DNA of 63,032 bases from a virus: positions 1 to 63,032 of the IMG/VR virus record IMGVR_UViG_3300010373_000009, one strand, 5' to 3'. The notes under the pieces are model-generated. The model was not told where the DNA came from. It made no database searches and saw only the letters and a program-made list of their open reading frames with translations. A program made the translations under genes and the position numbers. Positions 17,699 to 26,199 of the stretch are shown here, piece by piece. Position 1 is the stretch's first letter. Each line of letters starts with the position of its first letter.

Positions 17699-19411
17699 TT
17701 AATTAAGCCGAGTCAATATCAGGCTGCTCGCGGTATCTACTACCGTCGCGCTCGCGCTCGAAGTCGTCTGAGCCCAATAGACGCCTACGGTACCGCTGCT
17801 CGTCTTGATCAGTGGTCCTATCTCTGTCCAGAAACCATTAGTTACGCTAGCATTAAGAGTCACGCACGGGCACGGAGTAGCCGTATCGGTGACCAGAGTA
17901 AGCGCGGAGGTTGATGCGCTTAGGTCCGGACCGATCGCGGCCCCGGCCTGGAATCCGTTATTATCGCCTCCGGCTAGCCCCCATGTGATACCGCCGGTCG
18001 TCGCTCCCGTCGATTGCGAGACCTGAACGCGGAGCTCATAGCTCCCGATTGGGACGTTATTGAACTGCAAGTCCGGATCGATCGTCAGGCTCGTTGTGCT
18101 CGTCCTGCTGGTGTTGCTCCCCTTATGAATAATGGCCATCTGTCCGACGGCGATGCTAGATACGTTGCAGGCCGTTGTGCAGGTAATCGGCGATGACCCC
18201 CCACTTCCGTTGCTCGCAGCGGTTACGCGCCCCTTCGTATCGACCGTGATGTTTGCGTTCGTGTATGATCCGGCCGTTACCCCGGTCGTCGCCAGAGTCG
18301 TCGCGATCGATCCCCCGGCCGCAGCCGCCGTAACATCTCCGGTTAAAGTGATCGTCGGCAGATCACCCGAAGCGAGCGCTCCCCAGACTGGCAGCGCCGA
18401 GCCTGTTCCCGTCCCCGTCTGGGTATAGAACTCCTTGGTAGTCGTCGTATTGCCGGAGACCCGCGCGAGGGAAGTGGTCGTGTCAGCCGAGAGCGTATCG
18501 CCGATCGCATATAGGCTCTGGCCAGTGCCCCCGTTCGGCACCGCGAGAATACCGGTGATTCCACCGTTGCCAGATGTCTGCGAGAGATTAATCTGAGGGA
18601 TATCTCCGGGAACGAGCGCCCGTAGACTGATCGCTCCGCTAGTCCCGTCCGGGGTAAAGAGACCTCTGTTAGCTACCTGGCTTCCGGCAGCCGAAACCGC
18701 AAAGGAGCAATTCCCCGATGTGCATGGCGAACCCGAGACGGTAAGCCAAGACGGCACGGTGATTGTTACCCCCGTAATTGTTCCCGTACCTACCGCGATC
18801 GTTTGGCAACTGAACGTATGAGTTCCGGTAGAGTAATTCAGCGCAGAGGTGGAACTGACGCAATTCGGAATCGCAACCGCGTCTGGAGCTGCCACAGTGC
18901 CTTGAAGTAACGTATCGGCACCGAGCGAGAGCGAACCGAAGGCAGAGGAACCATTCCCCAGTAAAACAGCATTTGCTGTAAAGGACGAAGCCCCGCTTCC
19001 CCCATTCGCGACCGGCAGGATACCGGAAACGTCATTCGTCAGGCTAACGAGACCGCACGTTCCGTCCCCGAAAAGGGCGTGGGTAGCATCGCACGTCCCG
19101 GTAAAGAGCCCGAGGATATCCCCGACGACGGCGGCACTGAATGGGCTAGTTCCATTCCCCTTGACGATCCCGGTCAGCGTAGAGTCGCCGCTACCTCCGT
19201 TACCTACCGGCAGCGTTCCGGTGATGAACGAGCCCGAGTCGAGCGCCACGCTTTGGCTGTTCCAGGTGCCCGAGAGCGCTCCGCCCGGCGAGAAGATCGT
19301 ATAAGCCGGAGTCGAGGCCGGCTGGGTTACTGCGCTAGCTACGGAGGCCGCACCCCCGATCAGGATTGCTCCGATGATAGCGGCAATTACTGAGAGAGTG
19401 CGGCGCTTCAT
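17699..19411 (-). CDS. Exported fibre-like repeat protein
   Basis: 570 residues. An N-terminal signal peptide is evident (MKRRTLSVIAAIIGAILIGG, with cleavage expected after ASA near residue 27). The mature part contains fibre-type repeats: ITGTLPVGNGGSG (63-75), SGILPVANGGSGASSF (129-144), GILAVPNGGTGQSL. Residues 168-204 (LLQGTVAAPDAVAIPNC ... FSCQT) have a near copy in the protein at 19747-20439. Fibre repeats behind a Sec signal are unusual, since virion parts normally assemble in the cytoplasm. Confidence 0.75.
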   Translation of the reverse strand: MKRRTLSVIAAIIGAILIGGAASVASAVTQPASTPAYTIFSPGGALSGTWNSQSVALDSGSFITGTLPVGNGGSGDSTLTGIVKGNGTSPFSAAVVGDILGLFTGTCDATHALFGDGTCGLVSLTNDVSGILPVANGGSGASSFTANAVLLGNGSSAFGSLSLGADTLLQGTVAAPDAVAIPNCVSSTSALNYSTGTHTFSCQTIAVGTGTITGVTITVPSWLTVSGSPCTSGNCSFAVSAAGSQVANRGLFTPDGTSGAISLRALVPGDIPQINLSQTSGNGGITGILAVPNGGTGQSLYAIGDTLSADTTTSLARVSGNTTTTKEFYTQTGTGTGSALPVWGALASGDLPTITLTGDVTAAAAGGSIATTLATTGVTAGSYTNANITVDTKGRVTAASNGSGGSSPITCTTACNVSSIAVGQMAIIHKGSNTSRTSTTSLTIDPDLQFNNVPIGSYELRVQVSQSTGATTGGITWGLAGGDNNGFQAGAAIGPDLSASTSALTLVTDTATPCPCVTLNASVTNGFWTEIGPLIKTSSGTVGVYWAQTTSSASATVVDTASSLILTRLN

Positions 19412-19426
19412 AGTAGCTTAGCTCCG

Positions 19427-19738
19427 TTATTGTACCGTGACGCTGACCGAGGTCGGGATCTGTACGGTCAGGGGCTGGACCGTAGGCGCCGAGACGATAA
19501 TACCACTCTGGGAAACCGCCGGCCCGATCGGAGCCGCCGTGGCGTCCTGGGCCTGCACTGTTAGGGTATAGGTGTCGGGAGTTACACTCGAAAACACGGC
19601 GGTGCCCGTCCCCGGATCGAGGAGCTGCGAATACATATTCGAGCCCGTCCCTACCAGACGAACCAGAATTTTGGATACCGCAGTGCCCGCCGGATTCGAG
19701 AAACTACCGTAGCTGATTCCTGCATTGACATTCGACAT
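19427..19738 (-). CDS. Small beta-rich hypothetical protein
   Basis: 103 residues (MSNVNAGISYGSFS...), Thr/Val/Pro-rich, without Cys or Lys clusters. The alternation SSVTPDTYTLTVQAQDATAA resembles one immunoglobulin-like or Fn3-like domain. It lies between two exported fibre-like proteins; no signal peptide of its own. Possibly a virion decoration or companion of those proteins. Confidence 0.6.
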   Translation of the reverse strand: MSNVNAGISYGSFSNPAGTAVSKILVRLVGTGSNMYSQLLDPGTGTAVFSSVTPDTYTLTVQAQDATAAPIGPAVSQSGIIVSAPTVQPLTVQIPTSVSVTVQ

Positions 19739-19746
19739 GATAGTCC

Positions 19747-20439
19747 TCAGTTGCTCAAGGGGTAAGTGAAGGTAAAGCCCGGCCCGATTCCCTTCGTACC
19801 GCTAGCCGTCCAGTTATTGCCATAGGTAGCCAGCGTCCCGCTAGCTACAACCGCGTAAATCTGCACGTTGGTCCCAACTACCGAGCACACGGCAGCGAAG
19901 CTGAGCGTGCCGTTATCCTCCATGTTATAACAGGGTATGATTCGGGAAGTGGCCGGCTGTATCGCTACCGGTAGACCACTAAAGGAGGTGCTGGCAGCGT
20001 TCGAGGTACACGTTATCCCGGCACCGGAATAGGAAACGGTAGCCAGGTTTCCGATGATACTATAGCTCATCGTCCCCGTAGGGGACGTGGTGCAGCCGCC
20101 ATTTAAAGTGGCGGTAAAGGTACCGCTACTACCGCTACTGCCGCTGACGGTCTGGCAACCGAAGGCGTGCGTAGTGGTAGAATAGCTCAGTGCTTGAGTA
20201 GCACTTCCACAATTCGGTACGCTCGCCGCTTGCGGTGCGCCGGCCGTTCCCTGCAATACCTGATCACTCGATAGCAGGACACCGCCGAGAGACCCTCCGG
20301 TGTTATACTGCACGGAATTTGTGCTACCGCCCGGCGATGCCCCGCCTCCGCCGTTCGGTCCGCCTCCGTTGATCCCGGACGATTGGGCAAGGGCTACCGT
20401 CGCGACGAGTGATAGCAAAAAAGTCAACAGCTTCTTCAT
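19747..20439 (-). CDS. Exported fibre-like protein, paralogue of the 17699-19411 product
   Basis: 230 residues with a clear signal peptide (MKKLLTFLLSLVATVALAQ, cleavage after ALA at about 18). It continues with a Gly/Asn-rich linker and a VQYNTGGSLGG fibre phrase. Residues 61-97 (VLQGTAGAPQAASVPNC ... FGCQT) match 168-204 of its neighbour, including both Cys, which could form a disulfide after export. The last 120 residues are a separate beta domain with several Cys. Confidence 0.7.
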   Translation of the reverse strand: MKKLLTFLLSLVATVALAQSSGINGGGPNGGGGASPGGSTNSVQYNTGGSLGGVLLSSDQVLQGTAGAPQAASVPNCGSATQALSYSTTTHAFGCQTVSGSSGSSGTFTATLNGGCTTSPTGTMSYSIIGNLATVSYSGAGITCTSNAASTSFSGLPVAIQPATSRIIPCYNMEDNGTLSFAAVCSVVGTNVQIYAVVASGTLATYGNNWTASGTKGIGPGFTFTYPLSN

Positions 20440-20765
20440 CTCGCAGCTCCCGACTGAGTTACGGTCATCGTTACGCTACCCGCACCAGCTGTCTGTCGAC
20501 ACCGAACGGCTGCGACGGGAGCGTCAAGGGAGCCTGCCTCGTTATCGACGGCGCCGACTAGATTTGCGGCTGCTTGAAACCAGTTCGCGGTATTGGGATT
20601 GAACGCGGGGTCCCAAATGTTATCATTCGTCCATTCGACCGTATAGGTCGCTACTCCGGTTACGATGCAGGACATCGTTACAGAGAACGGATTTAGGTAC
20701 TGATCGAGGGGAACGGGAGCCGTAGCCGTCCCGGTCCCCGCAGTGGAAACTCGTACTGGGCGCAT
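20436..20765 (-). CDS. Small beta-rich head or decoration protein
   Basis: 109 residues (MRPVRVSTAGTGTAT...), preceded by a strong site (TAGGAGG, 5 nt before ATG). The pattern PVPLDQYLNPFSVTMSC and YTVEWTNDNIWDP is seen in small phage proteins encoded near the capsid gene. No enzyme motif. It overlaps the next exported protein by ATGA. Confidence 0.65.
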   Translation of the reverse strand: MRPVRVSTAGTGTATAPVPLDQYLNPFSVTMSCIVTGVATYTVEWTNDNIWDPAFNPNTANWFQAAANLVGAVDNEAGSLDAPVAAVRCRQTAGAGSVTMTVTQSGAAR

Positions 20766-20811
20766 AGCGACCTCCTAGCCGCAAGCCGTCCTTGGCTTTG
20801 CGAGACTGTAG

Positions 20812-21570
20812 TTAGGCTTGAGTGACGCCGAGAGCCCCGGCCCGAGTCGCCTGGGGGCCTACCGCCGTCGAAGGTAGCAGAATACCCATAACGAGTCGCC
20901 TTGCCCCATTCGAGGCCGAAGACGGCTTGTAAGTACCCCGCACGTCCCCGGTAGCCGAAGTCGCCGGAGTCGTCGCGTCCGCCGCTACGAAGGTTCCGGC
21001 ATCGGCGGCGAGCGCTCCGGCCCAGCCCGCGCGATCTACATACCCTGCATCCGAACAGATCACCGGCAGACCGAGAACATCGGAGCTGCCCGCACTGGTG
21101 TTCGTCGCGACCGCAGCGCTGACCGCGATCTGAGTAACCTGGTAGAATGCCTTTAGGGTATTGACCGTGTTCGCGTTCGGACCGTTTAGAGTCGCGGACA
21201 TCGCTTGTCCGTAGACGTCATAGCCCGAAACGGTAAAGACTACCGCCGAGATATTACCCGCCGAGGTCAGACTGACCGCCCGAGGAACATCGAACTGGTA
21301 AGCCGCTGTGCCGTCCGGTCGGACGACTTTCGTTACTCCAGCCGCCGCCGCCAGGGCCAGGTTGCCGGCTCCCGCCGTTGTCTGGAGGGCCGCGAGATTC
21401 GCGGTTGCCGCCGTAACCGGAACGATATCATAGACGTACTCGCGACCGAGGGGGCCGATACCCCGCGTCTGTTCGGATGAGCCCGCCGTATCGTTCGCAG
21501 CCTGGAGGCCCGGAATCGCGGGGCCACCCGCGACGACCGGACCGATCATCAGGTTATCATCGAATTGCAT
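20812..21570 (-). CDS. Hypothetical virion protein downstream of the capsid gene
   Basis: 252 residues, Ala/Thr/Val-rich, with a good site (GTAGGAG) before ATG 21570. Regular short beta phrases and almost no Lys or Cys fit a head decoration or tail-tube-like component. Its place directly after the major capsid gene supports a structural role. Confidence 0.65.
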   Translation of the reverse strand: MQFDDNLMIGPVVAGGPAIPGLQAANDTAGSSEQTRGIGPLGREYVYDIVPVTAATANLAALQTTAGAGNLALAAAAGVTKVVRPDGTAAYQFDVPRAVSLTSAGNISAVVFTVSGYDVYGQAMSATLNGPNANTVNTLKAFYQVTQIAVSAAVATNTSAGSSDVLGLPVICSDAGYVDRAGWAGALAADAGTFVAADATTPATSATGDVRGTYKPSSASNGARRLVMGILLPSTAVGPQATRAGALGVTQA

Positions 21571-21625
21571 GCTGATCTCCTACGCTGTGAAGGGAGAGGC
21601 CCCCGAGAGCCAGGAGCCTTCCGCC

Positions 21626-22546
21626 TTACATGCCCGGCGTGCCGTAGAGGCAGCGGGGATCGGTCCAGCCCGGAATGTACCGCTCCGTGCTCTTATAGCG
21701 CATGGAGTCCGTCTCGAAGTCGCCTTCCATCGACTTCTCCAGAGGCCGGCGCATCGCGAGCTTCAGACCCTGCTTGACATCGGTCTGGATGAACCAGGCC
21801 GTCTGCGAGGTCATGCGCGTGATATTCGCCTGCCCCTTCGACAAGAGCCCCATGCTCTTGACCGGGTTGATGTCGTTGTTCGCGGTCCCGGCACGGAGCA
21901 CGCTCTTCAGCAGTACCTCGGCCTGGAAGACGAGCGACGGACCATCCACGATCTGAAGAGGCACCAGCCGGATGCGCTTACCGTTGTTATCGACGGCGTT
22001 GCGAATCTGGATGAGCATCTGCTCCAGACTGGTCTGCGAGAGAGCGGCGGCGGTGGTCAGCTGATTGCTGAAGCTCCCGGCCGGCGGCGCGAGCGGATGA
22101 TTCGGAGAGATCAGCGGAACGCCGTCGCCACCGGGGAACGACGCATTGAACGCCGTATTCAGGACGTTGGCGCAGAGCGTTTCCTTGGTCTCAATCAGGG
22201 ACTGCGCCAGATGCTCGGCGTAGATGTTCCCGATCCGGATATGGTCTCCATCCTCGACGAGCACCTTCGTCAGTGCGAACGCCAGGCCATACACCTGGTA
22301 GACGTAACGCATGATGAAGAGCACGCCACCCGAGTCGTAGGTCACGGGCGTACCGTCCGGCAGAGCCGGCGCGGCGCCCATGCCGAAGAGGACGGGTTCC
22401 TCGTGATAGTTGCGGGGAGTGCCACGGAACTCGCGGAAGATCATCTTCCACTCGTCGGCACGTTGGTCGTAGATTCCATCGAACGTCTCGTTCAGGATCG
22501 GTTCGACGATTGACCGAAAGTCGGTACTTCTCATCGGAACGGCCAT
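21626..22546 (-). CDS. Major capsid protein (gpT-like)
   Basis: 306 residues. The sequence from MAVPMRSTDFRSIVEPILNE through YDQRADEWKMIFRE, the central FALTKVLVEDGDHIRIGNIY, and the C-terminal region (TRMTSQTAWFIQTDVKQGLK) has the organisation of Mu gpT/HK97-fold major head subunits. It follows the scaffold-like and decoration-like genes, as expected for the capsid gene of this architecture. No N-terminal scaffold domain is fused; a separate scaffold gene is present. Confidence 0.85.
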   Translation of the reverse strand: MAVPMRSTDFRSIVEPILNETFDGIYDQRADEWKMIFREFRGTPRNYHEEPVLFGMGAAPALPDGTPVTYDSGGVLFIMRYVYQVYGLAFALTKVLVEDGDHIRIGNIYAEHLAQSLIETKETLCANVLNTAFNASFPGGDGVPLISPNHPLAPPAGSFSNQLTTAAALSQTSLEQMLIQIRNAVDNNGKRIRLVPLQIVDGPSLVFQAEVLLKSVLRAGTANNDINPVKSMGLLSKGQANITRMTSQTAWFIQTDVKQGLKLAMRRPLEKSMEGDFETDSMRYKSTERYIPGWTDPRCLYGTPGM

Positions 22547-22583
22547 GTAATTCTCCTAACGCTAAAGTTGTGGGAAACCCAGA

Positions 22584-23246
22584 TCAGTAGGACGACTGCT
22601 GTACCCGATCCGGGTGAGCGGCAATCCGAACCTGGACGATCGTGAAAGCATCGCCCGGTGCGTTATCCGCTCGCTGGGAGAATCCCACGATGGAGAGCTG
22701 GTTGAACTTGCCGGTCTGATCGAGAGAGTTCGCGGTCGTGACGTCGAGCCCAACGGACGAGAACCCGGTGGTTGCGTTACCCGAGTTCGTGTTGTTGGCC
22801 GTAATCGATGCCTGGGCCCCGATGTTAGCCGCCGCGACTGGCCCATTGGCCTGAATCTCGTAGACCATCTCCGGATCGCGAGTAAACCAGGCGACGATGT
22901 TCGTCGCGACGGTGCCCGCAGGCCAGTAGTTCGATACGGTACGCCGGCCGGTCGCGGTCAGCGTAAATTCGACTCCTTGGAACGAACCGATGATCTGCTG
23001 GGCTTTGGTGGAAGCCGCCGCGCCCGCAGCGCCCTGAGCCGGAACGATGATCAGATTCCCCGAGGGGGTCTGAGAATCGATCTGAACGGGGCCGTTCGCG
23101 AAGATGTTGGTGTTGTAGCCCGATGCAATCGTGCCACCGCCTCCGAAGAGGCCACCGCCTGAAGAGTAGGCATTCGCCGCCGGGCGCAGGATGCCAGACG
23201 GCGAATACAGGGGCCGCATCCCAAAAGGACTGTAGTTAAGAGACAT
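22584..23246 (-). CDS. Capsid decoration / head protein
   Basis: 220 residues (MSLNYSPFGMRPLYSPSGIL...), Gly/Ala/Asn-rich and beta-rich, lying immediately upstream of the major capsid gene. Phrases VQIDSQTPSGNLIIVPAQG and VSNYWPAGTVATNIVAWFTR are typical of small surface head proteins in phages with gpT-like capsids. Role inferred from position and composition. Confidence 0.65.
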   Translation of the reverse strand: MSLNYSPFGMRPLYSPSGILRPAANAYSSGGGLFGGGGTIASGYNTNIFANGPVQIDSQTPSGNLIIVPAQGAAGAAASTKAQQIIGSFQGVEFTLTATGRRTVSNYWPAGTVATNIVAWFTRDPEMVYEIQANGPVAAANIGAQASITANNTNSGNATTGFSSVGLDVTTANSLDQTGKFNQLSIVGFSQRADNAPGDAFTIVQVRIAAHPDRVQQSSY

Positions 23247-23276
23247 GGAGGACTCCGATTAAGGAATTGACCTCCG

Positions 23277-23858
23277 CTAATCCCCCCACTGCTCGTCTTG
23301 CGAGAAGGTGGGGACTTCGCGGGCCTTCCCCAGTTCTTCCATCCCAGACTCGATAACGGGAGCTTTGATGCCCCCTCCGCGTTTGGCGGACTGCCCGGCC
23401 TGCTCGGTCGCTTCTGTCATCGCCCGTGCGTAGATAGCTTCCTCCTCGCGCTGCGGAGCGTCGTGATGATTCTCACGCATATACGCTTCGTAGAGGTGAA
23501 GGGGTATCTTCATCGCGATCATCTCGTTTACGGAGATCGCGCCGGGGAAGTCCCCCGACTTCGCCCCGAGATGTTCCCAACCGGGAATATCCGTGGCCTT
23601 GATGATCTCGTATCCGAGACGGACGCGCCGGTGAACCGGGTCGCGCGGGTTCTGAGTTGTCGCCCAGAAGGTATGATATCCGGGAATCTTCGGTAGGTCC
23701 GGAAGTGAGGACTGGAAGAATGAACGACGGAACTCATCAACGCGCTCGTCGTCGGTCAGTTCCCGATTTTCGGTGATCTCGCGACTTTCTGCCGCGCGAT
23801 CTCGTCGGGATTCGGCCATCTCTCTCGCACGTTTTACGGGTTTACGAATTGCTGCCAT
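23277..23858 (-). CDS. Hypothetical protein of the head module
   Basis: 193 residues. The basic/acidic N-terminus (REMAESRRDRAAESREI...) is coiled-coil-like. The middle (IPGYHTFWATTQNPRDPVHR, then RVRLGYEIIKATDIPGWEH) is well folded in appearance and recurs in head modules of phages with similar scaffolds. It sits between scaffold and decoration genes. A role in head assembly is possible; no activity is recognised. Confidence 0.65.
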   Translation of the reverse strand: MAAIRKPVKRAREMAESRRDRAAESREITENRELTDDERVDEFRRSFFQSSLPDLPKIPGYHTFWATTQNPRDPVHRRVRLGYEIIKATDIPGWEHLGAKSGDFPGAISVNEMIAMKIPLHLYEAYMRENHHDAPQREEEAIYARAMTEATEQAGQSAKRGGGIKAPVIESGMEELGKAREVPTFSQDEQWGD

Positions 23859-23884
23859 TTTCAGCTCCTAACTGAAGCTACTGA

Positions 23885-25024
23885 TTAAGACTGCCGCCGG
23901 CGCTTCGCTTCGTCATCGTAACGAGCGAAGGACCGAAGGTACCTGTTTCGCAGAACGGGGTCTTCCCAAACTCCCATCTCTTCCATAGCCTGTCGACGCT
24001 CTGCGGAAACGTAAACTTCACCCTTCTTCAGGGTACGCTCGCGACCGCCTGTACGGAACGCGGGGCCTCCTTTTCCATTGCGCTTCTGTTCCTTGCTTTC
24101 CTTGCCGGCTTGACGACGATCGACCTCGCGGTCGCGATCATCCTCGCTATCGTCGTCGAAATCACCGTCATCCTCGTCGTCGCGATCGGCACTCCCGCCC
24201 GACTCGAAGCGATGAGGGAGGTACTTCGCGAGACGCTTCTTGTACTCTTCCCAGTACGCATCGGAGCGTGGATCGAGCCGCCGTTCCTGGTAGAGTCCTT
24301 CCTCGATGGTCTTCGCGATGCGCGAATCCGGGTCACGAAGCTGGGGATCGTACCAGGAATTGTCCGTAATCCATTCCCGGGCGCGCTCGGCAATGATCGG
24401 GTCTGGTCGCGGGGCATCACGGCGGGTCGCCGTTGCTGCCGCACGGCGCTTGGCCTCTTCGAGCTGGGCCTTGCCGCGAACGAGGTCATCTCGGATACGG
24501 AGCGCTTCCGTCGCACTGTTGCCGTCGCCCTTCTCAACCGCCTGGCCGTGAATCTGCTCCGCGAGCCTGATCTGGTCATCGACCTGCGCAATGCGCGAAT
24601 CGATCGTCAGTTGCTCGGTGGCCGCGACTCGTTGATCTACTCCGGAGAACCGACGCTCCAGGTCTTCATTGCGGCGCCGGAGGAAATTCAGCTCTGTCTG
24701 ATCCCTGCGATACTGTTCCTTGCGCTGCTTGCGTTCGGCTCGGCGCCGCTCGCGCTTGGCGCGAACCTCTGGTGTAAGGTCCTCGTCACTCTCTTCATCG
24801 TCGGCGTGACCGGCGCGGCGATCATCTCCTTTGACAAACCCCTCCTCGTCGTCCTGCTGGCCTCCCTTCGATCGAATGTCTCCTTTGTCATCGATCTCGA
24901 CCTCGCGGTCGGCTTCGGAGGCCACTCCGTCTTTGGCTCCCGGGCCTACGGCCGTAAACTGTTCCTCCTGATTCTCGTCGGCTTGCTGGCCGTTTGCCTG
25001 TTGCTGTGCTTGCTGCTTCGCCAT
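23885..25024 (-). CDS. Scaffold-like protein
   Basis: 379 residues. The Gln/Asp/Glu-rich N-terminus is disordered, followed by long charged helices (about 90-200, RAKRERRRAERKQRKEQYRR and downstream), and the C-terminal part includes YVSAERRQAMEEMGVWEDP. Extreme charge, coiled-coil pattern and position between the portal and capsid genes match scaffolding proteins of podoviruses. No protease motif was seen in it or nearby. Confidence 0.75.
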   Translation of the reverse strand: MAKQQAQQQANGQQADENQEEQFTAVGPGAKDGVASEADREVEIDDKGDIRSKGGQQDDEEGFVKGDDRRAGHADDEESDEDLTPEVRAKRERRRAERKQRKEQYRRDQTELNFLRRRNEDLERRFSGVDQRVAATEQLTIDSRIAQVDDQIRLAEQIHGQAVEKGDGNSATEALRIRDDLVRGKAQLEEAKRRAAATATRRDAPRPDPIIAERAREWITDNSWYDPQLRDPDSRIAKTIEEGLYQERRLDPRSDAYWEEYKKRLAKYLPHRFESGGSADRDDEDDGDFDDDSEDDRDREVDRRQAGKESKEQKRNGKGGPAFRTGGRERTLKKGEVYVSAERRQAMEEMGVWEDPVLRNRYLRSFARYDDEAKRRRQS

Positions 25025-25044
25025 TTGTCAACTCCGATCTGAAG

Positions 25045-25506
25045 TTAGTAGATATAGGCGACGATGTCGAGGACCTTGGACTCGGGCACTTCGCCCTTGA
25101 GGTCCGTATCCTTAAAGAGACAGAAGAGCGCCTTGCCATCGGGATGGCCGGGAACGTCTACCCACCAGCGATCTCCGCCGTACTTCGGAACCCGACAGAA
25201 CATGCCGGGATGAGCCCAGGCCCCCTCGGGCCACGGCTCTAACGTATCTCGATTGCGGAACGCAACCGGTCCGACCGCAATGACCTTCGCGACCTGCGTA
25301 TTCCACATATCGGTCTCGCGCGCTTCATCGGGGACATAGATGCCCCCTTTCGATCGAGTGCGAGGGGTACGCATTTGAACGAGAACGTCAGAGCCAAAGG
25401 GGCGAAGGGAAGGGTCAGCTTTCGGGAAAGCTTGATCGAGCGAATCGTAATCGGCCGCGACTGTGCGCGGTCTCTCAGCGGCTACGATTCTTGTTTCGGC
25501 TTTCAT
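25045..25506 (-). CDS. GroES-like co-chaperonin
   Basis: 153 residues. Residues 34-80 have the Cpn10 pattern: SLRPFGSDVLVQM (beta strand), the mobile-loop-like turn and SKGGIYVPDEAR (52-63), then TQVAKVIAVGPVA (70-82). Host GroES is about 95 residues, so there is an N-terminal extension and a C-terminal tail. Phage GroES homologues (T4 gp31 type) replace host GroES on GroEL to fold the capsid protein. Its location two genes before the scaffold supports a head-assembly role. Confidence 0.75.
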   Translation of the reverse strand: MKAETRIVAAERPRTVAADYDSLDQAFPKADPSLRPFGSDVLVQMRTPRTRSKGGIYVPDEARETDMWNTQVAKVIAVGPVAFRNRDTLEPWPEGAWAHPGMFCRVPKYGGDRWWVDVPGHPDGKALFCLFKDTDLKGEVPESKVLDIVAYIY

Positions 25507-25693
25507 TATCTTGGTCGGACTCCGATAGTACGGCTTCGATGGCTTCTCTGGCTATCTGAAGGCCAAGCTGGATACCGCAGGCTCGCCCATACCCGAACTC
25601 GGTTTTCTCTGAGTCTTTCGGGTCGAGTGATTCTAATGCGGCCTTAGCTTTCGCCTCCTCCAGCCGTTCGAGACACCGTTGCACGGCGGACAT
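25475..25693 (-). CDS. Small helical hypothetical protein overlapping the GroES-like gene
   Basis: 72 residues from ATG 25693 (MSAVQRCLERLEEAKAK); an in-frame TTG 27 nt earlier is less likely. It ends 32 nt inside the GroES-like gene. The pattern RLEEAKAKAALESLDPKDSE then EFGYGRACGIQLGLQIA is found in small proteins encoded near phage head genes. Function unknown. Confidence 0.65.
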   Translation of the reverse strand: MSAVQRCLERLEEAKAKAALESLDPKDSEKTEFGYGRACGIQLGLQIAREAIEAVLSESDQDNESRNKNRSR

Positions 25694-25746
25694 ACTAGCC
25701 TTAGCGGACAAGGCTTGCAAGTTTCTCTCCGGGTGGATAGGGTAGG

Positions 25747-26136
25747 TTAGTATCGGTTACGGGTACCTCCCGTAGAACCTCCACCGCCGAATCCATGCTT
25801 CGCACTGCGGTCGTGACCGCCGTCCGTTCCGACATTCTCATGCCGGTGCGAAGTATGTTCGACTGTGTTGTGGCCCTTCGTATGGTGAACCGACTTTCCG
25901 CCGTGATCTCCGCCACGCGGAAAGCCCCGCGTATCGTCGTGGCTATGACCGCCTCGATGATCCTGGGGGTGGTGTGAGTTGACGTCCTTATGTCCGTGAT
26001 GATCCGCATGCTCGTGCATATGGGCATGACCGCCCTTCGAATAGCGGTTGCGCGTGCCGCCCGTGCCCGAGTGAGACTCGTTCCCGGTGGACTCTCCCTG
26101 AGCGAGCTTATAGTGTTGCCGAGTGGCTTCCGTCAT
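25747..26136 (-). CDS. His-rich metal-binding-like protein
   Basis: 129 residues with about 29 His, many spaced as HxH or HH (HAHMHEHADHHGHKD near 38-52), plus many Gly and Asp. The phrase GTGGTRNRYSKGG (24-36) is repeated at the C-terminus (STGGTRNRY) and resembles the TGGTVNRFAKGG phrase in the 16750-17685 product. A Shine-Dalgarno AGGAG precedes ATG 26136. It probably binds divalent metal; whether it is a virion protein is not known. Confidence 0.7.
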   Translation of the reverse strand: MTEATRQHYKLAQGESTGNESHSGTGGTRNRYSKGGHAHMHEHADHHGHKDVNSHHPQDHRGGHSHDDTRGFPRGGDHGGKSVHHTKGHNTVEHTSHRHENVGTDGGHDRSAKHGFGGGGSTGGTRNRY

Positions 26137-26199
26137 TTTAATGAACTCCTAGTTTGAGCAGTAGGGCTACCAGTGCTAGTATGACTCCCAACAGCCAGC

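Noticed and set aside
21569-22513. Long plus-strand frame opposite the major capsid gene
   Set aside because: Antisense shadow; composition is charged and unlike a real protein, and the capsid gene is convincing.
24110-25042. Hydrophobic 310-codon plus-strand frame opposite the scaffold gene
   Set aside because: Antisense of acidic codons (GAC, GAG) reads as Val/Leu, so it looks membrane-like by chance; no ribosome site.
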